Below are positions 44,843 through 52,898 of a DNA stretch of 64,000 bases, piece after piece; the stretch's first letter is position 1, and the number at the start of each line of letters is the position of its first letter. The notes below the pieces were generated by a model. That model saw nothing but the letters and a program-made list of their open reading frames with translations. It did no database searches and was not told where the DNA came from. The translations under genes and the position numbers were made by a program. The DNA comes from Acetatifactor aquisgranensis (GTDB taxonomy: Bacteria > Bacillota > Clostridia > Lachnospirales > Lachnospiraceae), in the NCBI RefSeq assembly GCF_943193215.1, contig NZ_CALPDH010000031.1, positions 5,610-69,609 on the forward strand, written 5' to 3'.

Positions 44843-45646
44843 TTGGAATTATCGGCAAGTAATTATTACAGCGCGGAGGCGAACCGGGAATACATGAGTG
44901 TATCGCAGTACAAGGATTTCGCTGGCACATACGGAAAGCTGGGATGCGAATACTGCGCGATGGAAAAGCTGGAGGGGCGCTGGCAGGAAAAGAAAACGAC
45001 TGCCCTTCTGGTGGGGAGCTATGTGGATTCTTATTTTGAAGGGAGCCTGGATACGTTCAAGGCAGAGAATCCGGAGATTTTCAAAAAGACCGGAGATAAA
45101 GGGCTGAGAGCGGAATACATCAAAGCGGAGGACATTATTCGTAGAATAGAAAGTGACAATTTTTTTATGATGTGTCTTTCTGGGTATAAGCAGGTCATTA
45201 TGACCGGTGAATTGTTCGGAGCGAAGTGGAAGATAAAGATAGATTCCTACATCGCAGATAAAGTCATCGTTGATTTGAAAGTCATGTCATCCATCACAAA
45301 GCATGAATACGTCCGGGATGTGGGCTACCTGGATTTTGTCCGGTATTGGGGCTATGACATCCAGGGAGCAATCTACCAGGAGATTGTCCGCCAGAATACC
45401 GGAAAGCGCCTGCCCTTCTATATAGCGGCAGCAAGCAAGGAGGAGGAAACCAACATTGAGGTTATCCATGTGACGGACAATTTCCTCAAAGATGCTATGT
45501 CGATGGTAGAGGCGGCTATGCCCAGGATTCTCCGGGTGAAGAATGGAGAGGTAAAGCCAGACCGGTGTGAGAGTTGCGATTGCTGCAGGTACACGAAGGT
45601 TTTGCGGAATCCGATCACGATTTTAGACCTGGTAAAGGATATTTGA
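44843..45646 (+). CDS. PD-(D/E)XK nuclease-like protein (RecT partner, DUF3799-type)
   Basis: 267 aa from TTG 44843 (AAGGAGGG with good spacing; ATG 44837 is too close). Starts ELSASNYYSAEANREYMSVS, the usual beginning of this group. The nuclease core is seen as WKIKIDSYIADKVIVDLKVM (Asp ... Asp-x-Lys). A Cys cluster lies near the end (CESCDCCRY). In phages it sits with RecT as the 5'-3' exonuclease that makes the single-strand end. Confidence 0.88.
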   Translation: MELSASNYYSAEANREYMSVSQYKDFAGTYGKLGCEYCAMEKLEGRWQEKKTTALLVGSYVDSYFEGSLDTFKAENPEIFKKTGDKGLRAEYIKAEDIIRRIESDNFFMMCLSGYKQVIMTGELFGAKWKIKIDSYIADKVIVDLKVMSSITKHEYVRDVGYLDFVRYWGYDIQGAIYQEIVRQNTGKRLPFYIAAASKEEETNIEVIHVTDNFLKDAMSMVEAAMPRILRVKNGEVKPDRCESCDCCRYTKVLRNPITILDLVKDI

Positions 45647-45679
45647 AACCAAGAACGGCAGATTGGCGGTGATGCAAGT

Positions 45680-46495
45680 ATGGCATGGATAAGTGTCCAC
45701 GAACAAATCTTAAGCGGAAAGCTGCGTGAGTTAGCAAAGAGCATGGGGTGTTCGCAAAATGAATCAATAGGAATCCTTATCCGGCTATGGTTGTGGGGTA
45801 TCAACAACGCCGACAAGGAAGGGAGAATAGTAGGAGCAGATAAAGACGATGTTGCGGAAGTTTTGGCAATAGGGAGGGATAAAAAGATTGCGGCAATAAA
45901 TATCGTGGATGCTCTGATAGAATCTGGCTGGCTGGATGAAAATGGTGGTACTCTATTCATTCACGATTGGGAAGAATGGCAAGAGCCTCTTTATACTTTC
46001 AAAGAACGGAGGGAGAGGGACGCTGCCAGAAAGCGTGAGGAGAGGAAACGGTCAAGGCTCCAGAACGAGGCAGGCAGAAAAGAGGATGCTATCTCCCAGG
46101 AACCGGCGCCGGAGATGATACCATCACCGGCAGTCAAGGATTCCCCTACACCGGAACCGGAAAAACCGAAAAAGACGGCAGCGGAAGAACGTACTCCTGC
46201 ATTTGAGGAGTTCTGGAAGGTGTATCCGCGCAAGGAGGGCAAGGGCGAGGCGTACAAGAAGTACAAGGCGCGGCTCAAAGATGGATACAGCGAAGAGGAA
46301 CTTCTGGAGGCGGCTACGAATTATGCCGGCAGATGCGCAAGGGAGCGGACGGAAAAGAAGTATATCAAGATGGCTAAGACCTTCCTGAGTGATTCCTTAC
46401 CGTTCGTGGACTATATAAAAAAGCAATCGCAAAATGAAGCAAGACAAGAGCAGGCGGATGGAGTGAATCCATTCGGGCAATTCCTTAGAAGTTAG
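45680..46495 (+). CDS. Phage replisome organiser (DnaD-like)
   Basis: 271 aa. N-terminal winged-helix-like domain (residues 1-100: MAWISVHEQILSGKLRELAK, then DDVAEVLAIG, ending HDWEEWQEPL), a charged linker (110-170), and a C-terminal DnaD/REC-like domain (FEEFWKVYPRKEGKGEAYKK). It would load the following DnaC-like ATPase at the phage origin, which is often inside the organiser gene; no clear repeat was seen here. Confidence 0.85.
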   Translation: MAWISVHEQILSGKLRELAKSMGCSQNESIGILIRLWLWGINNADKEGRIVGADKDDVAEVLAIGRDKKIAAINIVDALIESGWLDENGGTLFIHDWEEWQEPLYTFKERRERDAARKREERKRSRLQNEAGRKEDAISQEPAPEMIPSPAVKDSPTPEPEKPKKTAAEERTPAFEEFWKVYPRKEGKGEAYKKYKARLKDGYSEEELLEAATNYAGRCARERTEKKYIKMAKTFLSDSLPFVDYIKKQSQNEARQEQADGVNPFGQFLRS

Positions 46496-46507
46496 GAGGC
46501 GGATAAC

Positions 46508-47392
46508 GTGGAGGGATTGGAAGGGATCGCCGCCGGAGTATTCATGGAGACGGCGGAGAAAGCAGGCGAGGCGGAAAGCGGCGCCGGTGATTATACCGGC
46601 GGTGATGGTCTCCTGCATTGTGGCAAGTGCCACAAGCCGAAGGAGAAGATACTGGAGTTCCCTGGCTCCCTGGATAGAAATGGAACCGGGCGCAGGATGA
46701 AGGTACGCTGCATGTGCGAATGCGAGACAGCGGCCAGGGACAAGATGCTCCGGCAGGAAAAGGAAAGGGAAGAGCTGCAGCAGCTCCAGAGGCTCCGGGA
46801 TTCCAGCCTCATTGAAAGCAGGCTCCGGGCGGCAAAGCTGTCCTCTTTCATCAAAACCAGGGATAACCAGAAATTGTACACGATGGCGCAGCGGTATGTG
46901 GAGAATTTTGAGGATATGTACCGCAGGAGCCAGGGGATTCTTTTCTGGGGAACGGTAGGAACCGGCAAGAGCTATACTGCCGCCTGCATCGCGAATGAGC
47001 TGTTAGACCGGAGGGTTCCGGTCATAATGACTTCTTTCGTGAAGATTCTCCAGAATATCCAGGGCGGCAACGTGGACGAGGCACAGTACATAGCGCAGCT
47101 GAACCGGGCGAGGCTCTTAATCATTGATGACCTGGGGACGGAGCGCAACACGGACTATGCCCTGGAGAAGGTCTACAACGTGATAGACAGCCGGTATTTA
47201 TCCGGAAAGCCCCTGATTCTCACAACGAATCTGACGCTCACGGAGATGCAGGAGGCGCAGGATACCAGGTTTAAGAGGATATATGACCGTATCTTTGAAA
47301 TGTGCTATCCGTTCCGGGTGTATGGAGATTCCTGGAGGATGGGGCAGGCGGCGCAGAGGTTCGAGGACATGAGGAGCATACTGGAGGGATGA
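46508..47392 (+). CDS. DnaC-like helicase-loader ATPase
   Basis: 294 aa from GTG 46508, with AGGAGG upstream. Residues 35-85 hold a zinc-ribbon-like region (CGKCHKPKE and CMCECE). The AAA+ core has Walker A GTVGTGKSYTAA (around residues 155-166) and Walker B LLIIDDLGTE (around 205). It loads host DnaB on the phage origin. The gene pair with the organiser is standard. Confidence 0.92.
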   Translation: MEGLEGIAAGVFMETAEKAGEAESGAGDYTGGDGLLHCGKCHKPKEKILEFPGSLDRNGTGRRMKVRCMCECETAARDKMLRQEKEREELQQLQRLRDSSLIESRLRAAKLSSFIKTRDNQKLYTMAQRYVENFEDMYRRSQGILFWGTVGTGKSYTAACIANELLDRRVPVIMTSFVKILQNIQGGNVDEAQYIAQLNRARLLIIDDLGTERNTDYALEKVYNVIDSRYLSGKPLILTTNLTLTEMQEAQDTRFKRIYDRIFEMCYPFRVYGDSWRMGQAAQRFEDMRSILEG

Positions 47393-47393
47393 T

Positions 47394-47576
47394 ATGGCAA
47401 ATGCGGTGGAATTGAAGATTTATAACCAGGAGGACCGGCTTTCGGTGGCGGCAATTCTGATTAAGAACGGTTACACGGTGAGCCAGGGGAAAAGGCAGAG
47501 GACAGCCACCGGCAAGACGATGGACTATTTCCTCAAAGTATCAGAGGATGGAGACAATGCTGATACATCGAAGTAG
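47394..47576 (+). CDS. Small prophage protein (60 aa)
   Basis: 60 aa, ATG one base after the previous stop region. It begins MANAVELKIYNQEDRL and has a compact alpha/beta look. No family recognised. Confidence 0.6.
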   Translation: MANAVELKIYNQEDRLSVAAILIKNGYTVSQGKRQRTATGKTMDYFLKVSEDGDNADTSK

Positions 47577-47587
47577 GAGGTAATGAT

Positions 47588-48019
47588 TTGGACAAAGTGA
47601 AATTTACAGTCCTGGGAGAGCCGAAGGGGAAAGGCCGGCCGCGCTTCAGCACACAGACCGGGAGGGCCTTTACTCCGAAGCAGACGGTCAACTATGAAAC
47701 GCTGGTACATACAGAGTACATGGTACAGTGCAAGGGGTTCCGGTTCCCGGATGATGCGATGCTGGACATGAGGATTCTGGCATACTATTCCGTACCGAAA
47801 AGCGGTAGCAAGGCGGAGAAGGCCAAAAAGCTGGCAAACGCCATCCGACCGACCAAAAAACCGGATATGGATAATGTGGTGAAGATGGTGGCGGATGCAC
47901 TCAACCAGGTAGCATACAAGGATGATACGCAGATTGTAGACTGCCAGGTCCGGAAATTCTATTCCGAACAGCCCCGGATCGAGGTTATCATCCAGGAAGT
48001 GAAGAAGGGAGGCGATTGA
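47588..48019 (+). CDS. rusA: RusA-family Holliday junction resolvase
   Basis: 143 aa from TTG 47588 (AGGAGG upstream). Family landmarks: EPKGKGRPRF near the start and KPDMDNVVKMVADALN, with YKDDTQI holding the third acid; the three Asp residues form the metal site of RusA. It cuts Holliday junctions and processes branched phage DNA before packaging. Confidence 0.95.
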   Translation: MDKVKFTVLGEPKGKGRPRFSTQTGRAFTPKQTVNYETLVHTEYMVQCKGFRFPDDAMLDMRILAYYSVPKSGSKAEKAKKLANAIRPTKKPDMDNVVKMVADALNQVAYKDDTQIVDCQVRKFYSEQPRIEVIIQEVKKGGD

Positions 48020-48022
48020 GGC

Positions 48023-48172
48023 ATGGTGGCAACAAGAGTGACATTGATAGTGCTGACTGCAATTTTCAGTATCGGGGTAATGGCAGAAAAGAACGGAAAG
48101 GTCGCAAACCGGATGCTGGCCGGTACCGCAATATGTGTCGCAGGGCTTGTGGTTCTGCAAGTGTTCGGTTAG
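48023..48172 (+). CDS. Small membrane protein (49 aa)
   Basis: ATG 48023 with GGGAGGCG upstream. Two hydrophobic helices (LIVLTAIFSIGVM and LAGTAICVAGLVVLQV) with a charged middle. It is short, with no known family. Confidence 0.55.
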   Translation: MVATRVTLIVLTAIFSIGVMAEKNGKVANRMLAGTAICVAGLVVLQVFG

Positions 48173-48184
48173 GAGGGGTGGAGA

Positions 48185-48382
48185 ATGGCGTATTGTCAAA
48201 GGTGTGGTGGGTACTGCGCTGACCATTACACATATTGCAGGGAGTGTTATTTTAAATTAGGCCAGCCAGCAGGCATGGCTATAAGCCGGGGGCATAAGTG
48301 CAGAGGGTGCGGCGCGACTATATACGGAAGGTATAACTACTGCATGAGCTGTGCTAAAAGAAAAGGCTTTATCAAAAAATAG
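48185..48382 (+). CDS. Small double zinc-ribbon protein
   Basis: 65 aa with AGGAGG before ATG. Four paired Cys motifs: CQRCGG, CRECYF, CRGCGA and CMSCAK. It likely folds around two zinc ions. Function unknown. Confidence 0.65.
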   Translation: MAYCQRCGGYCADHYTYCRECYFKLGQPAGMAISRGHKCRGCGATIYGRYNYCMSCAKRKGFIKK

Positions 48383-48398
48383 ACAAGGAGGATGGCAC

Positions 48399-49517
48399 AT
48401 GGAACAGAATGAGATTCAGAAGGTAGAAGGAGAAGTTGTGGCAGAGGGCGCAGAGCTGGCTCCGGTCAAGGCGGAGATGGAGTTCCGGCTGATAAATCCC
48501 ACGGAGGGCGGATTCTTAAAACGTATCGAATGGAACCGCGCCGAGCTGGAGGCGGCAGTCAAGGCAAAGGTGGCACAGTACGAGGGCGTCACATACACAG
48601 ATGATACCATCCAGGCAGCAAAGGCAGACCGCGCCGAGCTGAATAAGCTGAAAGCAGCTATCGAGGACCGGCGGAAGATTGTGAAAAAGGTAATCAATGA
48701 GCCGTACACGGTATTTGAGAAGGAGCTGAAAGGCATCCTGGCACTCATTGATACGCCGGTCGGCATCATCGACACCCAGATCAAGGACTACGAGAACCAG
48801 AAGAAGGAGGAGAAAAAGGAGCAAATCCGGGAGGCGTATTCTGCAGCAATCGGAGAACTGGAGAAGGTCATCACGTTTGAGAGGCTGTTCGACCCCAGGT
48901 ACCTCAATGCCACATACTCCCTGCCAAAAGCCATAGCGGACATCCAGGGCAAGATTGAGAAGGTCAAGACAGACCTCCAGACCATTGATGAAATGTGTTC
49001 TGACTATAAGACCAACGCCCAGGACATTTATCTGAAAACCCTGGACTTGTCTAAGGCGATGGCAGAGGAAAAGCGCCTGCACGATCTGAAAGAGAAGATG
49101 GAGGCGGATAAGAGGGCCAGGGAGGAGGCAGAGCGCCGGAGGATTGAGCAGGAGGAGGCCAGACGCCAGGAGCTTGCTAGGAGGCAGGCAGAGGAGGCGA
49201 AGCGCCGGGAGGCAGAGAGGCAGGCCGCACAGGAGAGAGCAGCAGCCCAGGTACCCCAGGCGGAACCGGAGTCTGATAACGGAAATACCCAGGCTGTGAA
49301 CGTTTTTGGCACTTATGATAACGGAAACGGCCAGAATGTTCCGGAAAATGCCCTAAATAATACGGGAAATACCAAAAGCGTTCCGGAAAGCGCCCCGGAT
49401 GCTCCGGCAAAGAGATACCGCGCTACCTTCTGGTGCGAGGGTACCCTGGAGGAGATAAAAGCCCTGGGGGCATACATGAGGGAACACAATATCAAGTACG
49501 GAAAGGCGGGAAAGTAG
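48399..49517 (+). CDS. DUF1351-type phage protein with long coiled coil
   Basis: 372 aa from ATG 48399 (AAGGAGG nine bases upstream). The N-terminal 190 residues are helical (DRAELNKLKAAIEDRRKIVK fits DUF1351), then a strong Arg/Glu coiled coil (residues 235-290), an Asn-rich linker and a C-terminal small domain (RYRATFWCEGTLEEIKAL). These proteins are common in Firmicute phages in the recombination/replication region; role unknown. Confidence 0.8.
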   Translation: MEQNEIQKVEGEVVAEGAELAPVKAEMEFRLINPTEGGFLKRIEWNRAELEAAVKAKVAQYEGVTYTDDTIQAAKADRAELNKLKAAIEDRRKIVKKVINEPYTVFEKELKGILALIDTPVGIIDTQIKDYENQKKEEKKEQIREAYSAAIGELEKVITFERLFDPRYLNATYSLPKAIADIQGKIEKVKTDLQTIDEMCSDYKTNAQDIYLKTLDLSKAMAEEKRLHDLKEKMEADKRAREEAERRRIEQEEARRQELARRQAEEAKRREAERQAAQERAAAQVPQAEPESDNGNTQAVNVFGTYDNGNGQNVPENALNNTGNTKSVPESAPDAPAKRYRATFWCEGTLEEIKALGAYMREHNIKYGKAGK

Positions 49518-50249
49518 ATGGAAAGAGGTTTTGACGAGAAGCTGACGCTGGACAGCGAAACATTCAGCGGAATGAGCCGGGATTACAATTTTGTACTCCA
49601 GAGGCTTTTGGAGACAATGAGGGATAGGGACTGTGACGAAGGTTCCATCACTCTGAATCTGAAAATCTCTCTCAAATCAGAGTATATCCCGAACTATGAC
49701 CCGAACGTCCAGGGAGAGAGCCGGGAGGTCAAGAAGCCGAAGTTCGAGCATAAGATTTCATCCTCTGTGAAAATCACGGACGAGAAGAAAGGCACCCTGG
49801 ACACGGAGATGGAGCTTGTCATGGATGATGATACCGGCATGTATGTACTCCGGCCCATCGTGAACACACAGCAGAGAAGTTTCTTTGATGATGACATGAG
49901 AGGGCAGTTCTCCGGATCAGATGAACCGGGTGCAGAGGCAGAGGGGGACGGCGGAGCGCCTGCCCTTCCTGGGAGGAAAGTCCTGGGACTTCCGGGGCCG
50001 GATGTGATAGATGGGGATTTTAAGGAAGTGGCCGCAGAAGGCCCGGAAAGCCCGGATTCGGGCGGTTCCGGAGAGAATGATATTTCTTCCGTGGACGGTG
50101 AAGAAAACGCTCCATTGGACGCTACCGACGCCCTATTCGAGGATGAAGAGGGCATGGAGGACGGCGAGGGACATATTCCGTTCAGTGATGATGACGGAGA
50201 TGATTATGAAGATGATGGATACGGCTATGAGGAGCCGGAGGAGGACTAA
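49518..50249 (+). CDS. Acidic prophage protein of unknown function
   Basis: 243 aa, directly following the DUF1351 gene. Residues 1-110 look folded (MERGFDEKLTLDSETFSGMS, then TLNLKISL), and the last 120 are Asp/Glu/Gly-rich and likely disordered. No family recognised. The acidic tail could act as a DNA mimic or protein-binding arm, but nothing shows that. Confidence 0.65.
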   Translation: MERGFDEKLTLDSETFSGMSRDYNFVLQRLLETMRDRDCDEGSITLNLKISLKSEYIPNYDPNVQGESREVKKPKFEHKISSSVKITDEKKGTLDTEMELVMDDDTGMYVLRPIVNTQQRSFFDDDMRGQFSGSDEPGAEAEGDGGAPALPGRKVLGLPGPDVIDGDFKEVAAEGPESPDSGGSGENDISSVDGEENAPLDATDALFEDEEGMEDGEGHIPFSDDDGDDYEDDGYGYEEPEED

Positions 50250-50251
50250 GC

Positions 50252-50464
50252 ATGGATAATGATAAAAGGGTTGATGAATGGCTGGAGAATCACGACGGTG
50301 ACGATTACTGTCTTTACTGCAAGTGCAGCGCGGAATGTGACGGTAGAGGGGTAAGAGGCGGCCCGGATGGTCCTATCTATCCCCCGTGTTGCGATTCAGA
50401 TTACAAGGAGGATCTGCTGGATGAAGATGCTCTCCTGGAGGATCTGAAAGAGGAGGAGGGTTAG
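50252..50464 (+). CDS. Small Cys-containing acidic protein
   Basis: 70 aa. It has CLYCKCSAEC and PPCC, with an acidic tail. Perhaps zinc binding. Function unknown. Confidence 0.55.
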   Translation: MDNDKRVDEWLENHDGDDYCLYCKCSAECDGRGVRGGPDGPIYPPCCDSDYKEDLLDEDALLEDLKEEEG

Positions 50465-50468
50465 AATC

Positions 50469-50675
50469 ATGCCGGGAGCACTGGAAATTGATAAGGCGGC
50501 ACATAAACTTATGAATTTTATTCCGGTCAAGCAAGTGGAAAAAGATGGTTACAGTGTGTTTTATCACGAGGAGCGGCTGTATTCTGTAAGGCACATCAAA
50601 AGCGGCATAATATCTCTGGTATATGCTGCAAGCCCACATGAAGCAGTTGAAATCATAGAAGCAGGCAAAAATTGA
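50469..50675 (+). CDS. Small prophage protein (68 aa)
   Basis: 68 aa with GAGGAGGG upstream. Alpha/beta look (SVFYHEERLYSVRHIKSG). No family recognised. Confidence 0.55.
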   Translation: MPGALEIDKAAHKLMNFIPVKQVEKDGYSVFYHEERLYSVRHIKSGIISLVYAASPHEAVEIIEAGKN

Positions 50676-50692
50676 GATAGGAGGATTGAATC

Positions 50693-50860
50693 ATGGGATT
50701 GAGAAGTTTGGCCAGAACAGTAGCAGCAAACAAGAGCTATCGGCAGAGCGGTACTACGGACATGTTCGATTATTTCTTCACTAAGGTGTGGAGGGAGAAA
50801 GGGCATCCGGCATCCGGAGCGGACCGGCCTACCAAAAAGCGGAGACGCGGCAGAAAGTAG
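50693..50860 (+). CDS. Small basic prophage protein (55 aa)
   Basis: ATG 50693 behind TAGGAGG. Begins MGLRSLARTVAANKSYRQSG, ends in a run of Lys/Arg (KKRRRGRK) that could bind nucleic acid. No family recognised. Confidence 0.55.
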   Translation: MGLRSLARTVAANKSYRQSGTTDMFDYFFTKVWREKGHPASGADRPTKKRRRGRK

Positions 50861-50914
50861 ATCAGTGGGCAGCGCGGTTTCTTCCGGGAGCTGCGCTGCA
50901 TGAAAGGAGAAAAG

Positions 50915-51349
50915 ATGGATAAGAGCAGGAACAAAGGCCAGGACACAAGGAACATTCCGGACGGACCGGCAGACGGCATCAGCCTGGATGTGCAGAGTAC
51001 ACATACGAGGTTCCGGGGGAAAGGCAATCAGCGGAGGATGGCAAAGCAGATGGTTGTCCCCGGGAACATCAAGGCCAGCGTGGAGCTGGGGGTTGTGTCC
51101 ATATCGGACCGGGTGCATGACATCATGCTTACCGTGAGGATTGAGGATATGTCTGCGGTGATGGCCGGTGCATACGAGATGGCGAGAAGGGCAGAGGCGG
51201 AAGGGAGTGCGGACGGTGAAAAAGAGGACCAGGTACATAAAGGTCTACGAGAGGATTCTCCTGGAGGAGAAGAAACTCCTGGAGGAGCTTGCGAAAATAC
51301 CGGTGGACGGCAGGAGGACGGCTCCGGTCAATGCCAGGAAAGCATTTAA
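50915..51349 (+). CDS. Prophage protein of unknown function, long overlap with next gene
   Basis: 144 aa from ATG 50915 (AAAGGAG). The first 100 residues look folded (KQMVVPGNIKASVELGVVSI), and the last 45 are Gly/Glu-rich and coincide with the start of the next gene in another frame (overlap 51216-51349, 134 bases). The tail may be a by-product of the overlap. Confidence 0.55.
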   Translation: MDKSRNKGQDTRNIPDGPADGISLDVQSTHTRFRGKGNQRRMAKQMVVPGNIKASVELGVVSISDRVHDIMLTVRIEDMSAVMAGAYEMARRAEAEGSADGEKEDQVHKGLREDSPGGEETPGGACENTGGRQEDGSGQCQESI

Positions 51350-51524
51350 GCTCATATCGGATATGTGCTACCAGCTGGCCCAGGAGTGCAACGTACTGGT
51401 GAGCTATCCACAGAAAGCAATCGCAGGGAAGAAAGTTGACCTGGGGGGGATGCTCATATTGCTGCCAAACTGTAAGCTGGTGACGATTGAAGAGCTGAAA
51501 GAGATTGAGGATAGGAGGTACTGA
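51216..51524 (+). CDS. Prophage protein of unknown function (102 aa)
   Basis: GTG 51216 with GGGAG upstream gives a protein starting KKRTRYIKVYERILLEEKK; compact helical. Overlaps the previous gene by 134 bases. No family recognised. Confidence 0.55.
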   Translation: MKKRTRYIKVYERILLEEKKLLEELAKIPVDGRRTAPVNARKAFKLISDMCYQLAQECNVLVSYPQKAIAGKKVDLGGMLILLPNCKLVTIEELKEIEDRRY

Positions 51525-51525
51525 T

Positions 51526-51786
51526 ATGCCAAGAGGGAATTTTGGAAGGTGTGCCGGATGCGGCGCACAGATCATCTGGATAAAGACAAAGGCCGGGAAG
51601 AACATGCCGTGCAATACGTTGCTGGTGGACTACAAGGCGGATGGAGGCAAGGATAAAATCGTTCTCCAGACCGGGGAAGTGGTCTCCGGTACCATCGTTT
51701 CATCCCAGGATGACCCGGACGGTTCCGGTTATACGTCACATTTTGCCACCTGCAGCAACGCGAAGAATTTCAGACGCAGGAAGTAG
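51526..51786 (+). CDS. Small zinc-ribbon-like protein
   Basis: 86 aa from ATG 51526, behind ATAGGAGG. Starts MPRGNFGRCAGCGAQIIW with CAGC and later NMPC; a C-terminal HFATC completes a possible four-ligand zinc site. Function unknown. Confidence 0.6.
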   Translation: MPRGNFGRCAGCGAQIIWIKTKAGKNMPCNTLLVDYKADGGKDKIVLQTGEVVSGTIVSSQDDPDGSGYTSHFATCSNAKNFRRRK

Positions 51787-51825
51787 GGCAAAGAAAAAGG
51801 CCATACCGCATGTAGCAGTACCGCC

Positions 51826-51877
51826 CATTCCTCTATAACACCGACTACCCCTATTATAGGGGGTTATCAGAGGAATG
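51826..51877. promoter_or_regulatory. Large palindrome before the ArpU-like gene
   Basis: CATTCCTCTATAAC (51826-51839) pairs with GTTATCAGAGGAATG (51863-51877, one bulge), and inside CCCCTA-TTA-TAGGGG (51848-51862) makes a second perfect stem. It may be an operator or an attenuator in front of the late regulator. Confidence 0.6.
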
Positions 51878-51895
51878 TCAAGGAGGTAAATGCAC

Positions 51896-52471
51896 ATGGG
51901 TAAATCACAAGGCAGGCCGGTACGATATGAGTTCACCGAGGAGAATATAAATGTCATAGCGGCGATTGCTGCCGAAAAAGGGATTGAAGCGTACAAAGAG
52001 GAGCATAGGAAAGAGGAGGCGGAGCGCCAGAGCAGGGTACAGAACAATGCCAAAGCCCTGCTGATAAACTACCGGCGGTTCAAGGACTACATAGAGAATG
52101 CGGAGTATGACATGGACACGACCTCCGATGATTCTCTGAAAGATATGCTGTCACTGATGCAGGGGTATTTCAAGGACAGCGACCTTAAAGTATTGAGCAT
52201 AGAGAAGGGCAAGGCCAAGACAAAGATGATTATGAGCCATGTGGACACTATGCTGGATGAATATAAAAAACAATGCGAAATAGCGGCAGACCCAGAGGAA
52301 ATGAGAAGATATAGGGTAATCAAGGGGCTTTACCTGGATGCGGAGCCTAAGACTGCGGCGGATATAGCGGAGGAGGAACATATCACGGAGAGAACCGTGT
52401 TCCGGGACGTGAAAGCTGCCTGCAAGCGTCTGGCGATACTGTTTTTCGGGATCTATGGATTCCGGTATTAG
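51896..52471 (+). CDS. ArpU-like phage late transcriptional regulator
   Basis: 191 aa from ATG 51896 (AGGAGG nine bases upstream; ATG 51890 is too close). Helical N-terminal part and a C-terminal HTH resembling sigma region 4 (RRYRVIKGLYLDAEPKTAAD, then EEEHITERTVFRDVKAACKR). Such proteins (ArpU/RinA type) activate packaging and structural genes. It is the last gene before a terminator, with the late region starting after it. Confidence 0.75.
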   Translation: MGKSQGRPVRYEFTEENINVIAAIAAEKGIEAYKEEHRKEEAERQSRVQNNAKALLINYRRFKDYIENAEYDMDTTSDDSLKDMLSLMQGYFKDSDLKVLSIEKGKAKTKMIMSHVDTMLDEYKKQCEIAADPEEMRRYRVIKGLYLDAEPKTAADIAEEEHITERTVFRDVKAACKRLAILFFGIYGFRY

Positions 52472-52722
52472 CGGTGTCAAAAATGTGTCATTGATATTTC
52501 AGTAGCCAGGTCTTAATATGGTATCAGCCGAAAAACCCCAATGTCATGCTCATTTTGTGAGAGTAACCATGTGTTTTCCCTCCAGACCAGGGCGGAGCAA
52601 TCCGTCCCGGCATCGGAAAAACGGTTAGAGGCAGAGTTTCATACTCGATGGAAAGCAGCCGCCGCCTGGCTGCTTTTCGTTTGCCGAAAGACCGGCAGGC
52701 GGCATAAAACCTGGGGTTTTCA
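52472..52722. other. Gene-free stretch, possible structured RNA ending in a terminator
   Basis: 250 bases without a convincing gene. It holds GC-rich pieces that can fold (CAGACCAGGGCGG, GTCCCGGCATCGG) and ends in the terminator at 52652-52680. The 61-codon open frame at 52541 has no ribosome site. A small noncoding RNA is possible. Confidence 0.4.
52652..52680 (+). terminator. Terminator between early and late regions
   Basis: AAAGCAGCC (52652-52660) pairs perfectly with GGCTGCTTT (52668-52676), then TTCG. It separates the regulator transcript from the following promoter. Confidence 0.75.
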
Positions 52723-52751
52723 TTGATATGCGCCCTGGGATATGGTATAAT
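52723..52751 (+). promoter_or_regulatory. Strong promoter of the accessory/late region
   Basis: TTGATA (52723-52728), 17-base spacer, perfect TATAAT (52746-52751). Directly after the terminator and ahead of the HAD-like gene. As a good sigma-A promoter it may be active in the lysogen. Confidence 0.8.
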
Positions 52752-52756
52752 TAAAG

Positions 52757-52898
52757 GGTAATAGGGGCATAAAAAACAGAGCCTTGCACCCTGGAAAAGT
52801 CAAAAGCTCTGTCCCCATCCGAAAGAAGGATGTAGGTTCATTGTAGCATCCCTTCCGGATAAAAGCAACCATAATCTCAAAGAAAGAAGGAAAAGAGC
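52757..52898 (+). promoter_or_regulatory. Structured leader of the HAD-like gene
   Basis: ACAGAGC and GCTCTGT pair across about 22 bases, and ATCCGAAAGAAGGATG pairs with GCATCCCTTCCGGAT in a second long hairpin. About 140 bases of leader before SD AAAGAAGGAAAAG. Could be an attenuator or a small RNA. Confidence 0.5.

Noticed and set aside
52541..52726. 61-codon gene in the interval after the ArpU-like gene
   Set aside because: No ribosome site, it runs through the terminator stem, and the sequence looks noncoding.
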